The notes below the pieces were generated by a model, which worked only from the letters and a program-made list of their open reading frames with translations, was not told the DNA's origin and made no database searches. A program made the position numbers and the translations under genes. From positions 1 through 23,273 of IMG/VR virus record IMGVR_UViG_3300048928_000634: a DNA stretch of 23,273 bases. One strand, 5' to 3'. Source of the stretch: a virus. Positions 15,145 to 22,940 of this stretch are shown one piece after another. The number at the start of each line of letters is the position of its first letter. Within the stretch, counting starts at the first letter, position 1.

Positions 15145-16314
15145 ATGGCTGATTATCATCACGGTGTGCGCGTTGTTGAAATCAATGACGGCACCCGCGT
15201 TATCTCCACCGTTTCCACCGCCATCATCGGGATGGTCTGCACCGGCGACGATGCCGACGCGGCGACCTTCCCGCTGGATACGCCGGTACTCATTACCAAC
15301 GTACTGACCGCCGCCGGTAAGGCCGGTAAAACCGGCACGCTGCGCGCCTCCCTGATGGCAATCGCCAACCAGGCTAAACCGGTTGTTGTCGTGGTGCGCG
15401 TCGCAATGGGCGAAACCGAGGCGGAAACCACCTCCAACATCATCGGCGGTTCGGATGACACCGGCATGTATACCGGCATGAAAGCCCTGCTGTCCGCGCA
15501 GACCGAACTCGGCGTAAAGCCGCGCATTCTCGGCGTGCCGGGTCTGGATAACCAGGAAGTCGCCGCCGCGCTTGCCGCCGTCTGTCAGCAGCTCCGCGCC
15601 TTTGGCTATGTCAGCGCATACGGCTGTAAAACCGTCTCTGACGCCATCAAGTACCGCGACAATTTCAGCCAGCGTGAGCTGATGGTGATCTGGCCGGATT
15701 TCGTGGCCTGGAACACCACCACCAACGCCAGCGACATCGCGCCTGCCACCGCTTACGCGCTCGGACTGCGTGCCAAAATCGACGCAGAAACCGGCTGGCA
15801 TAAAACGCTTTCTAACGTCGGGATCAATGGCGTCACCGGCCTGTCTGCCAGCGTGTACTGGGATTTGCAGACCCCCGGCACCGATGCCGACCTGCTGAAC
15901 CAGGCGTGCGTCACTACCCTTATCCGCAAAGACGGCTTTAAGTTCTGGGGGCAGCGCACCTGCTCTGACGATCCGCTGTTCCTGTTTGAGAACTACACCC
16001 GCACCGCGCAGGTGCTGGCGGACACGATGGCGGAAGCGCACCTGTGGGCGATGGACCGGCCAATGACTCCGACGCTTATCAAGGACATGATTGCGGGCAT
16101 TAACGCCAAGCTGCGTGAGATGAAAACCGCCGGTCTGATCATTGACGGCACCTGCTGGTATGACGCGGAAGCGAACACCGTCGAAACCCTGAAAGCGGGC
16201 AAGCTGTTCATTGATTACGACTACACGCCGGTGCCGCCGCTGGAAGATTTAACCCTGCGTCAGCGCATCACCGACCAGTACCTGGCGACGTTCGCCACGG
16301 CCATCAACAGCTAA
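15145..16314 (+). CDS. FI: Contractile tail sheath protein FI
   Basis: This 389-residue protein (P2 FI is 396) is the sheath subunit that surrounds the tube and contracts on infection. It opens with MADYHHGVRVVEINDGTRVI, the P2 FI signature. It contains the central KPRILGVPGLDNQEVAAAL and the C-terminal LEDLTLRQRITDQYLATFA, which forms part of the inter-subunit strand handshake in sheath proteins. The ATG at 15145 has AGGAAA upstream and agrees with P2; an upstream in-frame ATG at 15112 lacks homology. It is the first gene of the FI-D operon. Confidence 0.97.
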   Translation: MADYHHGVRVVEINDGTRVISTVSTAIIGMVCTGDDADAATFPLDTPVLITNVLTAAGKAGKTGTLRASLMAIANQAKPVVVVVRVAMGETEAETTSNIIGGSDDTGMYTGMKALLSAQTELGVKPRILGVPGLDNQEVAAALAAVCQQLRAFGYVSAYGCKTVSDAIKYRDNFSQRELMVIWPDFVAWNTTTNASDIAPATAYALGLRAKIDAETGWHKTLSNVGINGVTGLSASVYWDLQTPGTDADLLNQACVTTLIRKDGFKFWGQRTCSDDPLFLFENYTRTAQVLADTMAEAHLWAMDRPMTPTLIKDMIAGINAKLREMKTAGLIIDGTCWYDAEANTVETLKAGKLFIDYDYTPVPPLEDLTLRQRITDQYLATFATAINS

Positions 16315-16327
16315 GAGGCGCTAAACC

Positions 16328-16837
16328 ATGGCACTGCCTAAGAAACTGAAATACCTGAACCTGTTTAACGACGGGAATAGCTACCTCGGCACGGTCAGCG
16401 CGCTGACGCTGCCGAAGCTGACCCGCAAGCTTGAGAACTATCGCGGCGGCGGCATGAACGGCGCTGCGCCGATTGATTTCGGCCTGGACGACGACGCGCT
16501 GACCTTTGAGTGGACGGTGGGCGGACTGGATGAACTGGTGTTGCAGCAGTGGGGCGCGGTGGATGCCGTGCCGCTGCGCTTTGCCGGCTCCTTCCAGCAG
16601 GACGACACCGGCAACACCTCCGCCGTGGAAGTCACGATGCGCGGACGTCACAAGGAAATGGATTTTGGCGAGTACAAGCAGGGTGAAGACACCGAAACCA
16701 AAATCACTACCCAATGCACCTATTTCAAGCTGGTGATTGACGGCAAAGACATGATTGAAGTCGATACCGTGAACATGGTGGAAATCGTCGGCGGCGTTGA
16801 CCGCGTGGCACAGCACCGCAAAAACATCGGCCTGTAA
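16328..16837 (+). CDS. FII: Tail tube protein FII
   Basis: This 169-residue protein (P2 FII is 172) is the subunit of the inner tail tube. It begins MALPKKLKYLNLFNDGNSYL and shows the family pattern LPKLTRKLENYRGGGMNG and a C-terminal VDTVNMVEIVGGVDRVAQHR. It follows FI after 13 bases with GAGG before the start. A strong hairpin lies after its stop, which may protect the 3' end of this abundantly needed message. Confidence 0.96.
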   Translation: MALPKKLKYLNLFNDGNSYLGTVSALTLPKLTRKLENYRGGGMNGAAPIDFGLDDDALTFEWTVGGLDELVLQQWGAVDAVPLRFAGSFQQDDTGNTSAVEVTMRGRHKEMDFGEYKQGEDTETKITTQCTYFKLVIDGKDMIEVDTVNMVEIVGGVDRVAQHRKNIGL

Positions 16838-16853
16838 CCCGTAACCCTTAACC

Positions 16854-16872
16854 CGCGCCGGACACCGGCGCG
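16854..16872 (+). other. Strong RNA hairpin between FII and E
   Basis: The perfect 8-bp GC-rich stem CGCGCCGG/CCGGCGCG has a 3-base ACA loop. It is followed by AAACCTCCCC rather than a T-run, so it does not look like an intrinsic terminator. It lies in the only sizeable spacer (66 bases) within the FI-D operon. It may stabilise the upstream FI-FII message or lower expression of the downstream E genes; this is inference. Confidence 0.6.
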
Positions 16873-16903
16873 AAACCTCCCCTTTTGAAGAAGAGACACC
16901 GCT

Positions 16904-17185
16904 ATGTCAGAACACAATGAAAACATCGTAATCCTGGAAGAACCGATCAAACGCGGCGACACCCTGATCGACCAGGTTGAAATCATCAAGCCGAACGCCG
17001 GACACCTGCGCGGGATTGGCCTGGCGGCGCTGGCGAATGCCGACGTTGACGCGCTGACCGTCATTCTGCCGCGCATTACCGTGCCGAACCTCACCGCCCA
17101 GGACTGCAAAAGCCTGAACCTGCCCGACCTGATTGCGCTGGCCGGTAAGGTGATCGGTTTTTTATCGCCGAAGTCGGAACAGTAA
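16904..17185 (+). CDS. E: Tail assembly chaperone gpE
   Basis: This 93-residue protein (P2 gpE is 91) is the short form of the tape-measure chaperone pair, equivalent to lambda gpG. It begins MSEHNENIVILEEPIKRGDT and includes LRGIGLAALANADVDALTVILPRI. Residues near the end are read from the slippery TTTTTTA, after which the zero frame quickly stops (SPKSEQ). Its position just before the tape measure gene is diagnostic. Confidence 0.95.
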   Translation: MSEHNENIVILEEPIKRGDTLIDQVEIIKPNAGHLRGIGLAALANADVDALTVILPRITVPNLTAQDCKSLNLPDLIALAGKVIGFLSPKSEQ

Positions 17186-17340
17186 AACTTCCTGCGGCAC
17201 TGACCGTTGATGACCTGATGGCGGACGTGGCAGTGATTTTTCACTGGCCGCCGTCAGAACTGAACCCGATGACGCTGACCGAGCTGCTGGTGTGGCGTCA
17301 TAAGGCCATGCAGCGCAGCGGAGCCACCGACAGTGAGTAA
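16904..17340 (+). CDS. E': Frameshifted tail assembly chaperone gpE+E'
   Basis: A -1 shift at 17158-17164 joins 87 codons of E to 58 codons in the -1 frame and gives a 145-residue product (P2 E+E' is 142). The extension reads IAEVGTVKLPAALTVDD and later SELNPMTLTELLVWRHKAM, close to P2 E'. The extension stops at 17338-17340, overlapping the tape measure start by 8 bases. By analogy with lambda gpGT, the long form recruits the tape measure protein to the growing tail. Confidence 0.9.
17158..17164 (+). other. -1 ribosomal frameshift slippery site in E
   Basis: The heptamer T_TTT_TTA is in the correct zero-frame phase (GGT TTT TTA), with six Ts from 17158 to 17163. This fits X_XXY_YYZ, and the -1 frame stays open for 58 codons with P2 E' similarity. 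P2 itself uses a T-run slip at the same place. Confidence 0.9.
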
Positions 17341-19807
17341 CTTAAAAGTAGAGGTGTTGTTAAAGGCGGTTGACCAGGCGACCCGCCCGTTTAAGGCTGT
17401 GCAGAATGCCAGCAGGGCGCTGTCTGGGGATATTCGCAACTCACAAAACAGCCTCAAAGACCTGAACGCCCAGGCCGGAAAGATTGACGGCTTCCGTAAA
17501 TCCAGCGCGCAGCTCGCCGTCACCGGTCAGAAACTGAAAGACGCCAAAGCGGAAGCGGCGGCGCTGGCGATTCAGTTTAAAAACACCGCCAGCCCGACCC
17601 GCGCCCAGGCGCAGGCCATGGAATCGGCCAAGCGTACCGCCGCGCAGTTGCAGACCCAGTTCAACGGGCTGCGCCAGTCGGTGCAGCGTCAGCGCACGGA
17701 ACTTACCCAGGCGGGCATCAGCACGCGCACGCTGTCTGACTCTGAGCGTCGCCTGAAAACCTCCATCAGTGAAACCACCGCGCAGCTCAACCGGCAGCGC
17801 GAATCTCTGGCACGGGTGAGCGCACAGCAGGCCAAACTCAACGCGGTGAAAGGCCGGTATCAGGCCGGTAAACAACTGGCTGGCAGCGTCACCGGTGCGG
17901 GTGCGGCGAGTGTTGGGATTGCGACGGCGGGCACGGCGGCGGGTGTCGGGCTGCTGATGCCCGGATTTAACTTTGCGCAGAAAAACTCTGAACTGCAGGC
18001 GACGCTCGGCCTAGAAAAAGACTCCGCCGATATGACCGCGCTGCGCACCCAGGCGCGGCAGCTCGGCGACAACACCGCCGCCTCTGCAGATGATGCCGCC
18101 GCCGCGCAAATCATCGTGGCGAAGTCCGGCGCGGACAAGGACGGCATTCTGGCGGCGACGCCAACCATCCTGAATCTGTCCCTGGCGAACAAGCGCACCA
18201 TGGAGGAAAACGCCACGCTGCTGATGGGCGTGAAGTCCGCGTTTGGCATGACCAATGACACCGTGTCACACATCGGTGACGTGCTGTCATCGGCCATGAA
18301 CAAGTCTGCCGCCACCTTTGAGGGGCTGTCTGACACCATGACCTATGCCGCACCGGTGGCAAAGCAGGCCGGTATCAGCGTCGAAGAAACGGCGGCGATG
18401 GCCGCTGCCCTGGCGGATGCCAAAATCACCGGCTCGATGGCGGGCACCGGTGCGCGGGCGGTCATTACCCGCTTACAGGCACCGACGGGCACCGCTGCCG
18501 CCGCGCTCGGTGAGCTGAAGGTGAAAACGGCGGACAGCAAAGGCAACATGCGCCCGCTGTTTGTCATCCTGAAAGAAATGCAAAAGAGCTTTGCGAAAAA
18601 CAAGCTCGGCGATGCGCAGCGTGCGCAGTACATGAAGGCCATCTTTGGTGAAGAGGCCAGCTCGTCGGCGATGGTGCTGATGGATGGCGCAACGTCGGGC
18701 AAGCTCGACAAGCTTACCCAGGCGTTCAAAACCTCGGACGGGAAAACCGAGGCGCTGGTGGCGATCATGCAGGACAACCTCGGGGGCGACTTTAAGGAAT
18801 TTCAGTCCGCCTATGAGGCGGTCGGCACTGACCTGTTTGATCAACAGGATTCGTCACTGCGCAAACTGGTGCAGACCGCCACCGGCTACGTGCTGAAACT
18901 GGATAAATGGGTGGTGAACAATAAAGCCCTGGCGGCCACGCTCGGCAAGGTGGCAGGCGGTGCGCTGCTGATTATCGGTGCGCTGGGCGTGTTTGGTCTG
19001 GTGGCCGGTCCCGTTATCAGCGGGATTAATCTGATTGTCGCCGCTGCGGGGATGCTCTGGACCCTTCTCGGCACGGTGGGCGGCGCGATTGCGACGGTGA
19101 TCGGGGGACTGACATGGCCGATTGTTGCCGTCGGTGTCGCCATTGTCGCCGGTGCGCTGCTTATCCGTAAATACTGGGAGCCGATCAGCGCCTTCTTTGC
19201 GGGCGTGATCGAAGGACTGGGGATTGCGTTCGCGCCGGTAAAAGAGATGTTTGCGCCGCTTAAGCCGGTGTTTGACTGGCTTGGGGACAAGCTCAAAGTC
19301 TTGTGGCAGTGGTTCAAAGACCTGATCCAACCGGTGAAATCCACGCAGGAAACGCTGAACAGTTGTAAAGATGCGGGGGTGTCGTTTGGTCATTTGGTTG
19401 CTAACGCACTGACCGCACCGCTGCAGGTGGCTAATAAGCTGCGTAGCAGCGTGGTCTGGCTGCTGGAGAAGCTCGGCATCATCAAGGATGAATCGGCAGA
19501 CATTGATAAAACGGCGGATAAGGCTGACCGGCGTTCGAAGCAATCCGGCGCCGGGGATCCGCAAGCGCATCCGCTGGACAACCCCGCCCCCATTGTCCCG
19601 CCGTCGGGCGGCCTGCTGGGAGGCGGTTACACGCCGGTGTCCGTCGGCGGCGGGCGCAGTTACATCGACCGCAGCACGCACCATTACACCATTGCCGCCA
19701 GTGCCGGTTTAGGCGTCCAGGATACCAGCCGCCAGATCCGCGCCGAGCTGGAAGCCCGTGACCGCGCCCGCGCCGCCCAGCAACGTTCCCGCATGGATAA
19801 CGATTAA
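17333..19807 (+). CDS. T: Tail tape measure protein gpT
   Basis: This 824-residue protein (P2 gpT is 815) sets tail length and probably forms part of the DNA channel through the inner membrane. The start is a GTG at 17333 inside the end of E'. The N-terminal 180 residues or so are coiled-coil rich (FKAVQNASRALSGDIRNSQ and repeated Q/A/K heptads). The TP901/P2 tape measure core follows at about 200-410. A long hydrophobic stretch at about 538-612 contains several potential membrane segments, and the C-terminal 150 residues are charged and Gly/Pro-rich. U follows after 12 bases with AAGGAGAG. Confidence 0.96.
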   Translation: MSNLKVEVLLKAVDQATRPFKAVQNASRALSGDIRNSQNSLKDLNAQAGKIDGFRKSSAQLAVTGQKLKDAKAEAAALAIQFKNTASPTRAQAQAMESAKRTAAQLQTQFNGLRQSVQRQRTELTQAGISTRTLSDSERRLKTSISETTAQLNRQRESLARVSAQQAKLNAVKGRYQAGKQLAGSVTGAGAASVGIATAGTAAGVGLLMPGFNFAQKNSELQATLGLEKDSADMTALRTQARQLGDNTAASADDAAAAQIIVAKSGADKDGILAATPTILNLSLANKRTMEENATLLMGVKSAFGMTNDTVSHIGDVLSSAMNKSAATFEGLSDTMTYAAPVAKQAGISVEETAAMAAALADAKITGSMAGTGARAVITRLQAPTGTAAAALGELKVKTADSKGNMRPLFVILKEMQKSFAKNKLGDAQRAQYMKAIFGEEASSSAMVLMDGATSGKLDKLTQAFKTSDGKTEALVAIMQDNLGGDFKEFQSAYEAVGTDLFDQQDSSLRKLVQTATGYVLKLDKWVVNNKALAATLGKVAGGALLIIGALGVFGLVAGPVISGINLIVAAAGMLWTLLGTVGGAIATVIGGLTWPIVAVGVAIVAGALLIRKYWEPISAFFAGVIEGLGIAFAPVKEMFAPLKPVFDWLGDKLKVLWQWFKDLIQPVKSTQETLNSCKDAGVSFGHLVANALTAPLQVANKLRSSVVWLLEKLGIIKDESADIDKTADKADRRSKQSGAGDPQAHPLDNPAPIVPPSGGLLGGGYTPVSVGGGRSYIDRSTHHYTIAASAGLGVQDTSRQIRAELEARDRARAAQQRSRMDND

Positions 19808-19819
19808 GGAGAGAGTCGC

Positions 19820-20290
19820 ATGATGTTAACGCTCGGGCTGTTTGTGTTTCAGTTGCAGACCGTCCCCTATCAAAGTTTGCAACGCGACGTTGATTACCGC
19901 TGGCCTGCGAATAACCGCGTCGGCCTGCGTCCGCTGCCGCAGTTCCTCGGTGTGAATGAGGAGAAAATTACCCTGTCCGGCGTGCTGATGCCGGAAATCA
20001 CCGGCGGAAAGTTGTCACTGATGGCACTCAATCTGATGGCTGACGAGGGCAAGGCGTGGCCGTTGCTGGAGGGCAGCGGCACCATTTACGGGATGTTCGT
20101 GGTCAACAGCGTCAGCGAAACCCACACGGAACATTTTTCCAACGGTGCCGCCCGCCGGATTGAATTCACGCTGACGCTCACCCGCGTGGATGAATCCCTG
20201 GCGGCCATGTTCGGCGATATGAAAGCCCAGGCCGACGGGCTGCTCAACCAGGCCGGAGGTTTAACGGGCCAACTGGGAGGCTTGTTGTGA
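19820..20290 (+). CDS. U: Tail protein gpU
   Basis: This 156-residue protein (P2 gpU is 159) is a tail assembly protein associated with the tube or tail end. It starts MMLTLGLFVFQLQTVPYQ and carries ITLSGVLMPEITGGKLSLMAL in part, plus GKAWPLLEGSGTIYGMFVV, all P2-typical. An AAGGAGAG site precedes tandem ATGs at 19820 and 19823; P2 gpU also starts with repeated Met. Its TGA overlaps the GTG start of D by 4 bases. Confidence 0.95.
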   Translation: MMLTLGLFVFQLQTVPYQSLQRDVDYRWPANNRVGLRPLPQFLGVNEEKITLSGVLMPEITGGKLSLMALNLMADEGKAWPLLEGSGTIYGMFVVNSVSETHTEHFSNGAARRIEFTLTLTRVDESLAAMFGDMKAQADGLLNQAGGLTGQLGGLL

Positions 20291-21447
20291 TTTCGGATAT
20301 GACCATCGATGCCGGTGCGCAGTTTGCGCCGGACTTTACGGTGACCGTCGGCGGTAAGGACATCACTCAGGATGTGAGTAACCGGCTGATTTCGCTGACG
20401 CTCACGGATAACCGCGGCTTTGAGGCTGACCAGCTCGATATCGAACTGAGCGATACCGACGGCCTGCTGGAGATGCCGCCACGCGGCGCGGTGATAAATA
20501 TCGCGCTCGGCTGGAAAGGCCTGGCGCTGACGAACAAAGGCGATTTTACCGTGGATGAGGTGGAGCATCGCGGCACGCCGGACACGCTGACTATCCGTGC
20601 CCGCAGCGCGGACTATCGCGGCAGCCTGAATTCCCGCCGCGATAACTCCTATCACGACACGACGCTGGAAGCGGTGGTGTCTGCCGTGGCGGCACGTAAT
20701 AACCTCAAGCCCGCCGTTGCTGAACCTTTCAGGGGCGTACCGGTGTCGCACATCGACCAGACGCAGGAAACCGACGCGAAGTTTATTACCCGTCTGGCGG
20801 AGCTGAACGGCGCAGTTGTTGCCATCAAGGCGGGCAGCCTGCTGTTTATCAAGCCAGGCGCGGCAAAGACGGCCAGCGGGAAGCCAATCCCCCAGATGAC
20901 GATTGTGCGCAGCGACGGCGACGGGCATACATTTAATATTGCTGACCGTGGAGCCTACACCGGCGTGTCTGCAAGCTGGCTGCACACCAAAGACCCGAAG
21001 CCTAAAAAAGTGAAGGTTCAGCGGAAACCGAAAGTGCAGTATCTGCGCGCCCTGCAACACCCGAAGGCCAAGAAGACCAGCGGGAAGGTGCAGAAAACGC
21101 CAGAAGCGAAGGAAGGGGATTACCTGGCGGGCAGCGATGAAAACGTGTTTGCCCTCACCACCATCTATGCCACGCAAAAGGCCGCCATGCGGGCAGCCCA
21201 GGCGAAGTGGGACAAACTCCAGCGCGGTGTCGCGGAGTTCTCGATCTCCCTGGCTCGCGGGCGGGCTGACTTATTCCCTGAGACGCCGGTGGCGGTGTCC
21301 GGCTTTAAATCCGTGATCGACGCGCAGCCCTGGATAATCAGCAAGGTGACACACAGCCTGGGTGGCAGTGGATTTGTGACGACGTTGAATCTGGAGGTCT
21401 TGCTGTCGGATGTGAGTTATGAGGCGAGCGGGGACGATAGGCTGTGA
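20287..21447 (+). CDS. D: Tail hub/late control protein gpD
   Basis: This 386-residue protein (P2 gpD is 387) is the baseplate hub linking tube, tape measure and spike, of the same fold as T4 gp27. The N-terminal LISLTLTDNRGFEADQLDIEL and GALTNKGDFTVDEV-type segments and the C-terminal SLGGSGFVTTLNLEVL are family hallmarks. A Lys/Pro-rich loop at about residues 237-275 (KPKKVKVQRKPK and similar) interrupts the domain, as in P2 relatives. The start is a GTG at 20287 overlapping U, with GGGAGG upstream. It is the last gene of the FI operon. Confidence 0.95.
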   Translation: MISDMTIDAGAQFAPDFTVTVGGKDITQDVSNRLISLTLTDNRGFEADQLDIELSDTDGLLEMPPRGAVINIALGWKGLALTNKGDFTVDEVEHRGTPDTLTIRARSADYRGSLNSRRDNSYHDTTLEAVVSAVAARNNLKPAVAEPFRGVPVSHIDQTQETDAKFITRLAELNGAVVAIKAGSLLFIKPGAAKTASGKPIPQMTIVRSDGDGHTFNIADRGAYTGVSASWLHTKDPKPKKVKVQRKPKVQYLRALQHPKAKKTSGKVQKTPEAKEGDYLAGSDENVFALTTIYATQKAAMRAAQAKWDKLQRGVAEFSISLARGRADLFPETPVAVSGFKSVIDAQPWIISKVTHSLGGSGFVTTLNLEVLLSDVSYEASGDDRL

Positions 21448-21488
21448 ATGATTGATGCTAAACTTCAAGGAGAGCGTATAAAACATTG

Positions 21489-21647
21489 CTAAAAACAGTA
21501 GTATATCCAAAACACCACTGGGAAGAGTGCGTATATAAGGAGGCCAACACACACGGCCTTCATAAACCAACGGGCACGACGCCAGATATAGCGTTCCCTT
21601 TCGTTAGCGTCACGGATCGCGCTTTGTATATCGTCCTGATTTGTCAT
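21489..21647 (-). CDS. Small single-span membrane protein of unknown function, antisense between D and ogr
   Basis: This 52-residue protein on the strand opposite to all neighbours has a charged N-terminal half (MTNQDDIQSAIRDANERERY), then a basic patch (WRRAR), then one hydrophobic segment (about 31-50: AVCVGLLIYALFPVVFWIYY). Its composition looks like a real membrane protein with the N terminus inside. The ATG at 21647 has AAGG about 9 bases upstream; the frame continues to 21689. It is transcribed toward D, so its transcript would be antisense to the 3' end of the FI operon. I think similar small proteins occur in other P2-like prophages at this spot, from memory. Its function is unknown; membrane-level exclusion or lysis modulation is speculation. 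Confidence 0.6.
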   Translation of the reverse strand: MTNQDDIQSAIRDANERERYIWRRARWFMKAVCVGLLIYALFPVVFWIYYCF

Positions 21648-21701
21648 CTCGTCTGCCTTGGGGATTTTGTCACCTGTTATGTAAAACACTGTAATCCCGG
21701 A

Positions 21702-21728
21702 TGTATGTTTTGAGCAATAACATACAAT
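21702..21728 (+). promoter_or_regulatory. Dyad overlapping the candidate ogr promoter
   Basis: TGTATGTT (21702-21709) and AACATACA (21719-21726) form a perfect 8-bp inverted repeat; the 9-base centre adds TTG-AG-CAA pairing. A good -10 candidate TACAAT (21723-21728) overlaps the right arm, with no good -35. Within the dyad, TGT-N11-ACA resembles the late-box half-sites. A protein bound here could activate or repress ogr, possibly Ogr itself. Confidence 0.45.
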
Positions 21729-21766
21729 GATTTAATCTGATTAAAAATGATTACATGGTGATTATT

Positions 21767-21988
21767 ATGATGCATTGCCCCAAATGCCAGCACGCAGCAC
21801 ACGCCCGTTCCAGCCGTTATCTGAGCATCAACACCAAAGAACGCTATCATCAATGTCAGAACATCAATTGCAGTTGCACATTCAAAACTCATGAGTCGAT
21901 CGCTGACATCATTGTTGAGCCAGGAACAGTTCATGCCGTTCAATTGCATCCAGACAAACACAGCCAGCAATCCCTACAGATGCACTAA
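21767..21988 (+). CDS. ogr: Late gene activator Ogr/Delta family zinc finger
   Basis: This 73-residue protein (P2 Ogr is 72) is the transcription activator of phage late operons; it contacts the RNA polymerase alpha subunit. The zinc ligands are C4 and C7 (HCPKCQHAAHARSSRY) and C30 and C35 (ERYHQCQNINCSC), at the same positions as P2 Ogr. The ATG at 21767 is chosen because it reproduces the P2 N terminus; 21755 and 21770 are alternatives. The sequence through VEPGTVHAVQLHP closely follows P2. It is the last phage gene before the attachment region, as in P2 prophages, and its targets should be the boxes at 2846, 9535 and 15053. Confidence 0.95.
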   Translation: MMHCPKCQHAAHARSSRYLSINTKERYHQCQNINCSCTFKTHESIADIIVEPGTVHAVQLHPDKHSQQSLQMH

Positions 21989-21993
21989 AGAAA

Positions 21994-22015
21994 AAGCCCC
22001 GAATAAACGGGGCTT
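21994..22015. terminator. Bidirectional terminator after ogr
   Basis: AAGCCCC (21994-22000) pairs with GGGGCTT (22009-22015) across an 8-base loop. On the plus strand the T-tract is poor. On the minus strand the stem is followed by TTCTTT, making CTTTTTCTTT, so it should stop leftward transcripts well and insulate ogr from outside reading. Confidence 0.75.
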
Positions 22016-22024
22016 AGTTGTCGA

Positions 22025-22043
22025 TGTGGTCAATGCGTGGACA
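22025..22043 (+). other. Candidate integrase arm-type sites (attachment region)
   Basis: Two direct repeats, TGTGGTCA (22025-22032) and CGTGGACA (22036-22043), are spaced 11 bases apart. Each differs by one base from TGTGGACA, which I recall as the P2 integrase arm-type consensus. They lie just after ogr, where P2 has one arm of attP. The core and the phage-host junction should therefore lie to the right, between about 22044 and 22130. The integrase gene would be at the far end of the prophage, outside this window. Confidence 0.5.
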
Positions 22044-22090
22044 CTTAAATGAATAAATCCTTTTAATTCATATATTTAACATCGTTTTCT

Positions 22091-22114
22091 AAGGCACAAA
22101 AATGTGCCTTTTTT
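22091..22114 (+). terminator. Rho-independent terminator near the prophage right end
   Basis: The 8-bp perfect stem AAGGCACA (22091-22098)/TGTGCCTT (22103-22110) has an AAAA loop and is followed by a T-run. Its right arm GTGCCTTTTT (22104-22113) recurs 12 bases later at 22116-22125. Such a direct repeat inside a terminator could be part of an attachment core or a scar of the junction; that is inference. Confidence 0.75.
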
Positions 22115-22125
22115 AGTGCCTTTTT

Positions 22126-22940
22126 ATTACTCAGCGCCGTTCAACAGTATCTGAACCTGTCAGTCTGATGTTCTCAATTGTCGACGGAGATATAAGCACG
22201 CACCAGAATAGCGCATCGTTGCTTCTGCCCCTGATCCGGAGGTTTTGACCGCAAAAAGCGTCTCCGGCGCGCCCCGGCGTTCTGCCAATAACTGCGGGTT
22301 GACTAAAAGCTCAGTCACGGAGAATCGACGCCTGTCGGTGTTCAACGCAGGGAGAGGAGATTAGTATCACTTGTATCTGTCCAGAAAATCTAATCATAAA
22401 CAAAGCCCTGAGTAAGTATTACGAAACAAAAATGAGTTTAAATGACACCGGATGCCAGACAAGCGACCAAATAATGTGTAAATAAGAACAATGTCTTGTT
22501 CTCTCAGCACATGGGGAGTCAGAAACATTAGCGTATGAGCTTTTTCCAATTCCTGGCCTGTTCTTTTCGCTACCCCTGCCGATTTTTATTTCAGCCGCAT
22601 CAAGAAGCAGTCAGCAAGGTATTCAATAAAAATTCATATGGCATGCTTACTAGGAAATGTCTTAGCCATAATTTATATTATAAAACCCATCCCCTGTTCA
22701 GATAAGGGTTGTATATAGAAATTCAAAATAAGAACAATCTTGGTAAAAGGAGTCATTACTAAAAACTAACAGAACCCCCACATATTCACTTACGGTTTGC
22801 AAGAAAAATCCCCTTGCTAATTTCAAAAGAAATTATGTAAAGTACACTCGAGATAAAGAGTAGTAATTAAGATAATAAAATCAAATAAATAACATTAAGC
22901 AAGAATTCATACACAGCAAAAGTCAGTCCGAGAGGTTTAC
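22126..22940. other. AT-rich gene-poor stretch beyond the prophage end
   Basis: About 815 bases without a convincing gene. A GC-richer patch (about 22130-22350) holds a 61-codon minus-strand frame (22160-22345) with a TTG start, no ribosome site and no recognised similarity; a CCGGAG/CTCCGG inverted repeat lies inside it (22236-22267). The patch could be a gene remnant. From about 22370 to 22920 the sequence is strongly AT-rich with only short frames. A weak promoter-like pair, TTGCTA (22814) and TAAAGT (22838), precedes the next gene. Confidence 0.5.

Noticed and set aside
20086-21177. Minus-strand 363-codon frame opposite U and D
   Set aside because: It is a mirror frame of D with Arg/His-rich sequence and no domain; no ribosome site.
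21448-21492. Fourteen-codon mini-frame right after the D stop
   Set aside because: It is too short to judge and has no ribosome site of its own; probably chance.
21486-21713. Plus-strand 75-codon frame between D and ogr
   Set aside because: It starts with TTG, its composition is not protein-like, and it is antisense to the more convincing minus-strand membrane protein.
22160-22345. Minus-strand 61-codon frame in the GC-richer patch
   Set aside because: TTG start, no Shine-Dalgarno sequence and no recognisable family; kept only as a possible remnant in the gene-poor region.
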